Shown here one piece after another: positions 62,708-64,000 of a stretch of 64,000 nucleotides of DNA; position 1 is the stretch's first letter, and each line of letters begins with the position of its first letter. This DNA is from Massilia sp. erpn (lineage in GTDB: Bacteria; Pseudomonadota; Gammaproteobacteria; Burkholderiales; Burkholderiaceae_D), in contig NZ_CP053748.1 in assembly GCF_024400215.1 (NCBI RefSeq), positions 5,766,001 to 5,830,000 of the forward strand, in the 5' to 3' direction. Under the pieces are notes generated by a model that searched no databases, had not been told where the DNA came from, and was given only the letters and a program-made list of their open reading frames with translations. A program made the translations under genes and the position numbers.

Positions 62708-63298
62708 TCAGGCTTTTTTGGGCCGTCCGGTCTTCAACTGTGGTAAAGATGCCAGTACGCTTTGCAGGGTGGCCAGGTCGATCTGGCTGATCAGGGCCAC
62801 GCCCACGCGCAGCAGCTCGCTCTTTTTGATCTCGAAACCGGCTTTCAGGCAGGATTTCTTCACCTGGCCCAGCACCGCGTATTCGGCTTCGGGCATGGTG
62901 AAGCTGTCGCGCACCAGCTTATCCTTGCGCGGCTTCTCCTTCGCCACCTCGGCCGCTTTCTCGGCCGGCTTGGCGGCGGCGCGCGGCTTGGCCGCTTTCG
63001 GTGCAGCGGCTTTCGATGCAGCGGCTTTCGGCGCCGCAGCTTTTGGCGCGGCCTTTGGCGCAGCGGCCTTCGGCGCGGCCGGCTTGGCCGCCGGTTTCGC
63101 TGCTGGCTTGGCGGCGGCTTTCACGGCGGGTTTGGCGGCGGCCTTGACCGGCTTGACGGCAGCCTTGGTCACGGCCTTGGCGGCCGGTTTCGCCGCAGCG
63201 GCAGCGGGTTTGGTGGCGGTGGCGGCGGTTTTCACGGCCGGTTTGGTGGCCGGGGCCTTGGCGGCAGCCGGCTTTTTCTCGGTTTTTACAACAGTCAT
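62708..63298 (-). CDS. Histone H1/AlgP-like Lys-Ala-Pro-rich protein
   Basis: With the ATG at 63296-63298 the protein has 196 residues. Residues about 5-125 are almost only Ala, Lys and Pro in KPAA/PKAA repeats, resembling histone H1 tails and Pseudomonas AlgP. A compact C-terminal domain follows (RDSFTMPEAEYAVLGQVKKSCLKAGFEIKKSELLRVGVALI...), ending in the basic GRPKKA. It probably binds DNA or another polyanion. It lies between olsB and ppx; tail length may vary by repeat slippage. Confidence 0.82.
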   Translation of the reverse strand: MTVVKTEKKPAAAKAPATKPAVKTAATATKPAAAAAKPAAKAVTKAAVKPVKAAAKPAVKAAAKPAAKPAAKPAAPKAAAPKAAPKAAAPKAAASKAAAPKAAKPRAAAKPAEKAAEVAKEKPRKDKLVRDSFTMPEAEYAVLGQVKKSCLKAGFEIKKSELLRVGVALISQIDLATLQSVLASLPQLKTGRPKKA

Positions 63299-63392
63299 GG
63301 CGACTCCATTAATTGAACAATATAAACAATATATACCATTTTTCAAGAAAATGGAGCCATGCAGCGAGAATCCGTGAGAATTCCCCGTCCGC

Positions 63393-64000
63393 TCAGGCGA
63401 TAGCGCGGATGCTCAGATCGACACCCACCTCGTCCCAGAACTCCTGTTCCTTCTCCATCCAGTAGGCCACGGTGGGATGCTCGGCCACCCATTCGCGCCG
63501 CAATTCCAGCTCGATACGGTTTTTCATGCGCAGCTTGATGCCCTTGAAATCCAGTTCAATGCGCGAGTGCATGAAGAGAATCGCCAGGCGCAGCGCCACC
63601 ACCGCCTTGGCGAAATCGGACTCGCCCAGCAGTTCGCTGACCTTGCGTAGATTGCCCTTCTGCGCCAGCAGCAGGCGGCTCATGGCCTTCTGCTCGCGGG
63701 TGGTGAAGCCCGGCAGGTCGGCGTTTTCAACCAGGTAGGAGGCGTGCTTATGGCTGCCCGTCTGTGACACCACCACCCCGCATTCGTGCAGCAGCGCGCT
63801 CCAGAACAGGTGCTGGCTGTAGTTATCCTCGCCCGGTTTCATCTGCTCGTACAGCGTGACGGCATCGCTGGCGACACGCTCGGCGCGCGCCTGGTCGACA
63901 TGGAAGCGCTCCATGAACAGGCGCACCGACTGCTCGCGCCGGTCGCGCCGGGTCGAACGCAGATACAGGTCCCACATCACGCCCATGCGCAAGCCGGCCT
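63393..64000 (-). CDS. ppx: Exopolyphosphatase Ppx (C-terminal part, runs off the window)
   Basis: About 200 residues of the helical C-terminal half are present; the N-terminal ASKHA catalytic domains lie beyond 64000. AGLRMGVMWDLYLR at the edge is the conserved G-[LI]-R-x-G-V junction of Ppx/GppA enzymes, followed by an HD-like region (LFWSALLHECGVVVSQTGSHKHASYLVENADLPGF). Ppx removes terminal phosphates from polyphosphate, opposing the ppk gene at the other end of the window. Ppx rather than GppA is favoured by length and context. Confidence 0.88.
   Translation of the reverse strand, partial: AGLRMGVMWDLYLRSTRRDRREQSVRLFMERFHVDQARAERVASDAVTLYEQMKPGEDNYSQHLFWSALLHECGVVVSQTGSHKHASYLVENADLPGFTTREQKAMSRLLLAQKGNLRKVSELLGESDFAKAVVALRLAILFMHSRIELDFKGIKLRMKNRIELELRREWVAEHPTVAYWMEKEQEFWDEVGVDLSIRAIA

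Overview
The window is GC-rich, densely coded chromosomal DNA with short intergenic gaps. The gene set suggests a betaproteobacterium of the Oxalobacteraceae (Massilia, Duganella or Janthinobacterium type): phoB-phoU-pstBACS next to ppk, a PEP-CTERM surface protein, the LplT transporter, a type-2 leuA and an AlgP-like basic protein. This placement is inference from gene content. I saw no rRNA, tRNA, prophage, transposase or CRISPR array.

Left end (1-7.9 kb): a complete Pst phosphate transport operon with phoU and the start of phoB on the minus strand, divergent from ppk-sixA on the plus strand. The shared intergenic region is packed with Pho-box-like repeats. The right end closes the theme: exopolyphosphatase (ppx) runs off the window, and an ornithine-lipid acyltransferase (olsB) carries a Pho box with the same orientation and start distance as pstS. 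Phosphate uptake, polyphosphate turnover and phosphorus-free membrane lipid synthesis therefore appear to be under one regulator.

8-20 kb: a polyamine-type binding protein, an orphan FliD with a PilZ protein, an alr-radA operon, a secreted mannose-lectin-like protein, a Sel1-like protein, lplT, and a tightly overlapping tsaB-rimI-UDG-DUF1853 operon. 20-32.5 kb: a thioredoxin-like protein, a large PAS/GGDEF/EAL protein, small DUF genes, mltD, fabI, then an ECF sigma factor with an anti-sigma-like partner and a convergent VIT/vWA surface protein. 32.5-47 kb: rhlE, a marR-MFS pair, a HypT-like LysR regulator, gdhA, malic enzyme, two exported peptidases, an exported amidohydrolase and selD.

47-64 kb: a PEP-CTERM protein, then leuA preceded by two tandem leucine-rich leader ORFs (the most striking finding), a chemoreceptor, the ergothioneine pair egtD-egtB, a five-gene PhnCDE-like ABC cluster that may import selenium oxyanions for SelD, a small HTH-like protein, a frameshifted orphan RND adaptor, a TetR/NTF2-like operon, olsB, the histone H1-like protein and ppx.

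Scattered through the window are at least nine short palindromes of one family (GTCC arms around a TGGTGYC or TGGGGTC core), mostly paired and pressed against stop codons. Some are separated by a 14-bp TTGAT-N4-ATCAA element that looks like an FNR/Anr box. They resemble REP/REPIN elements, but no RAYT transposase gene is present here.
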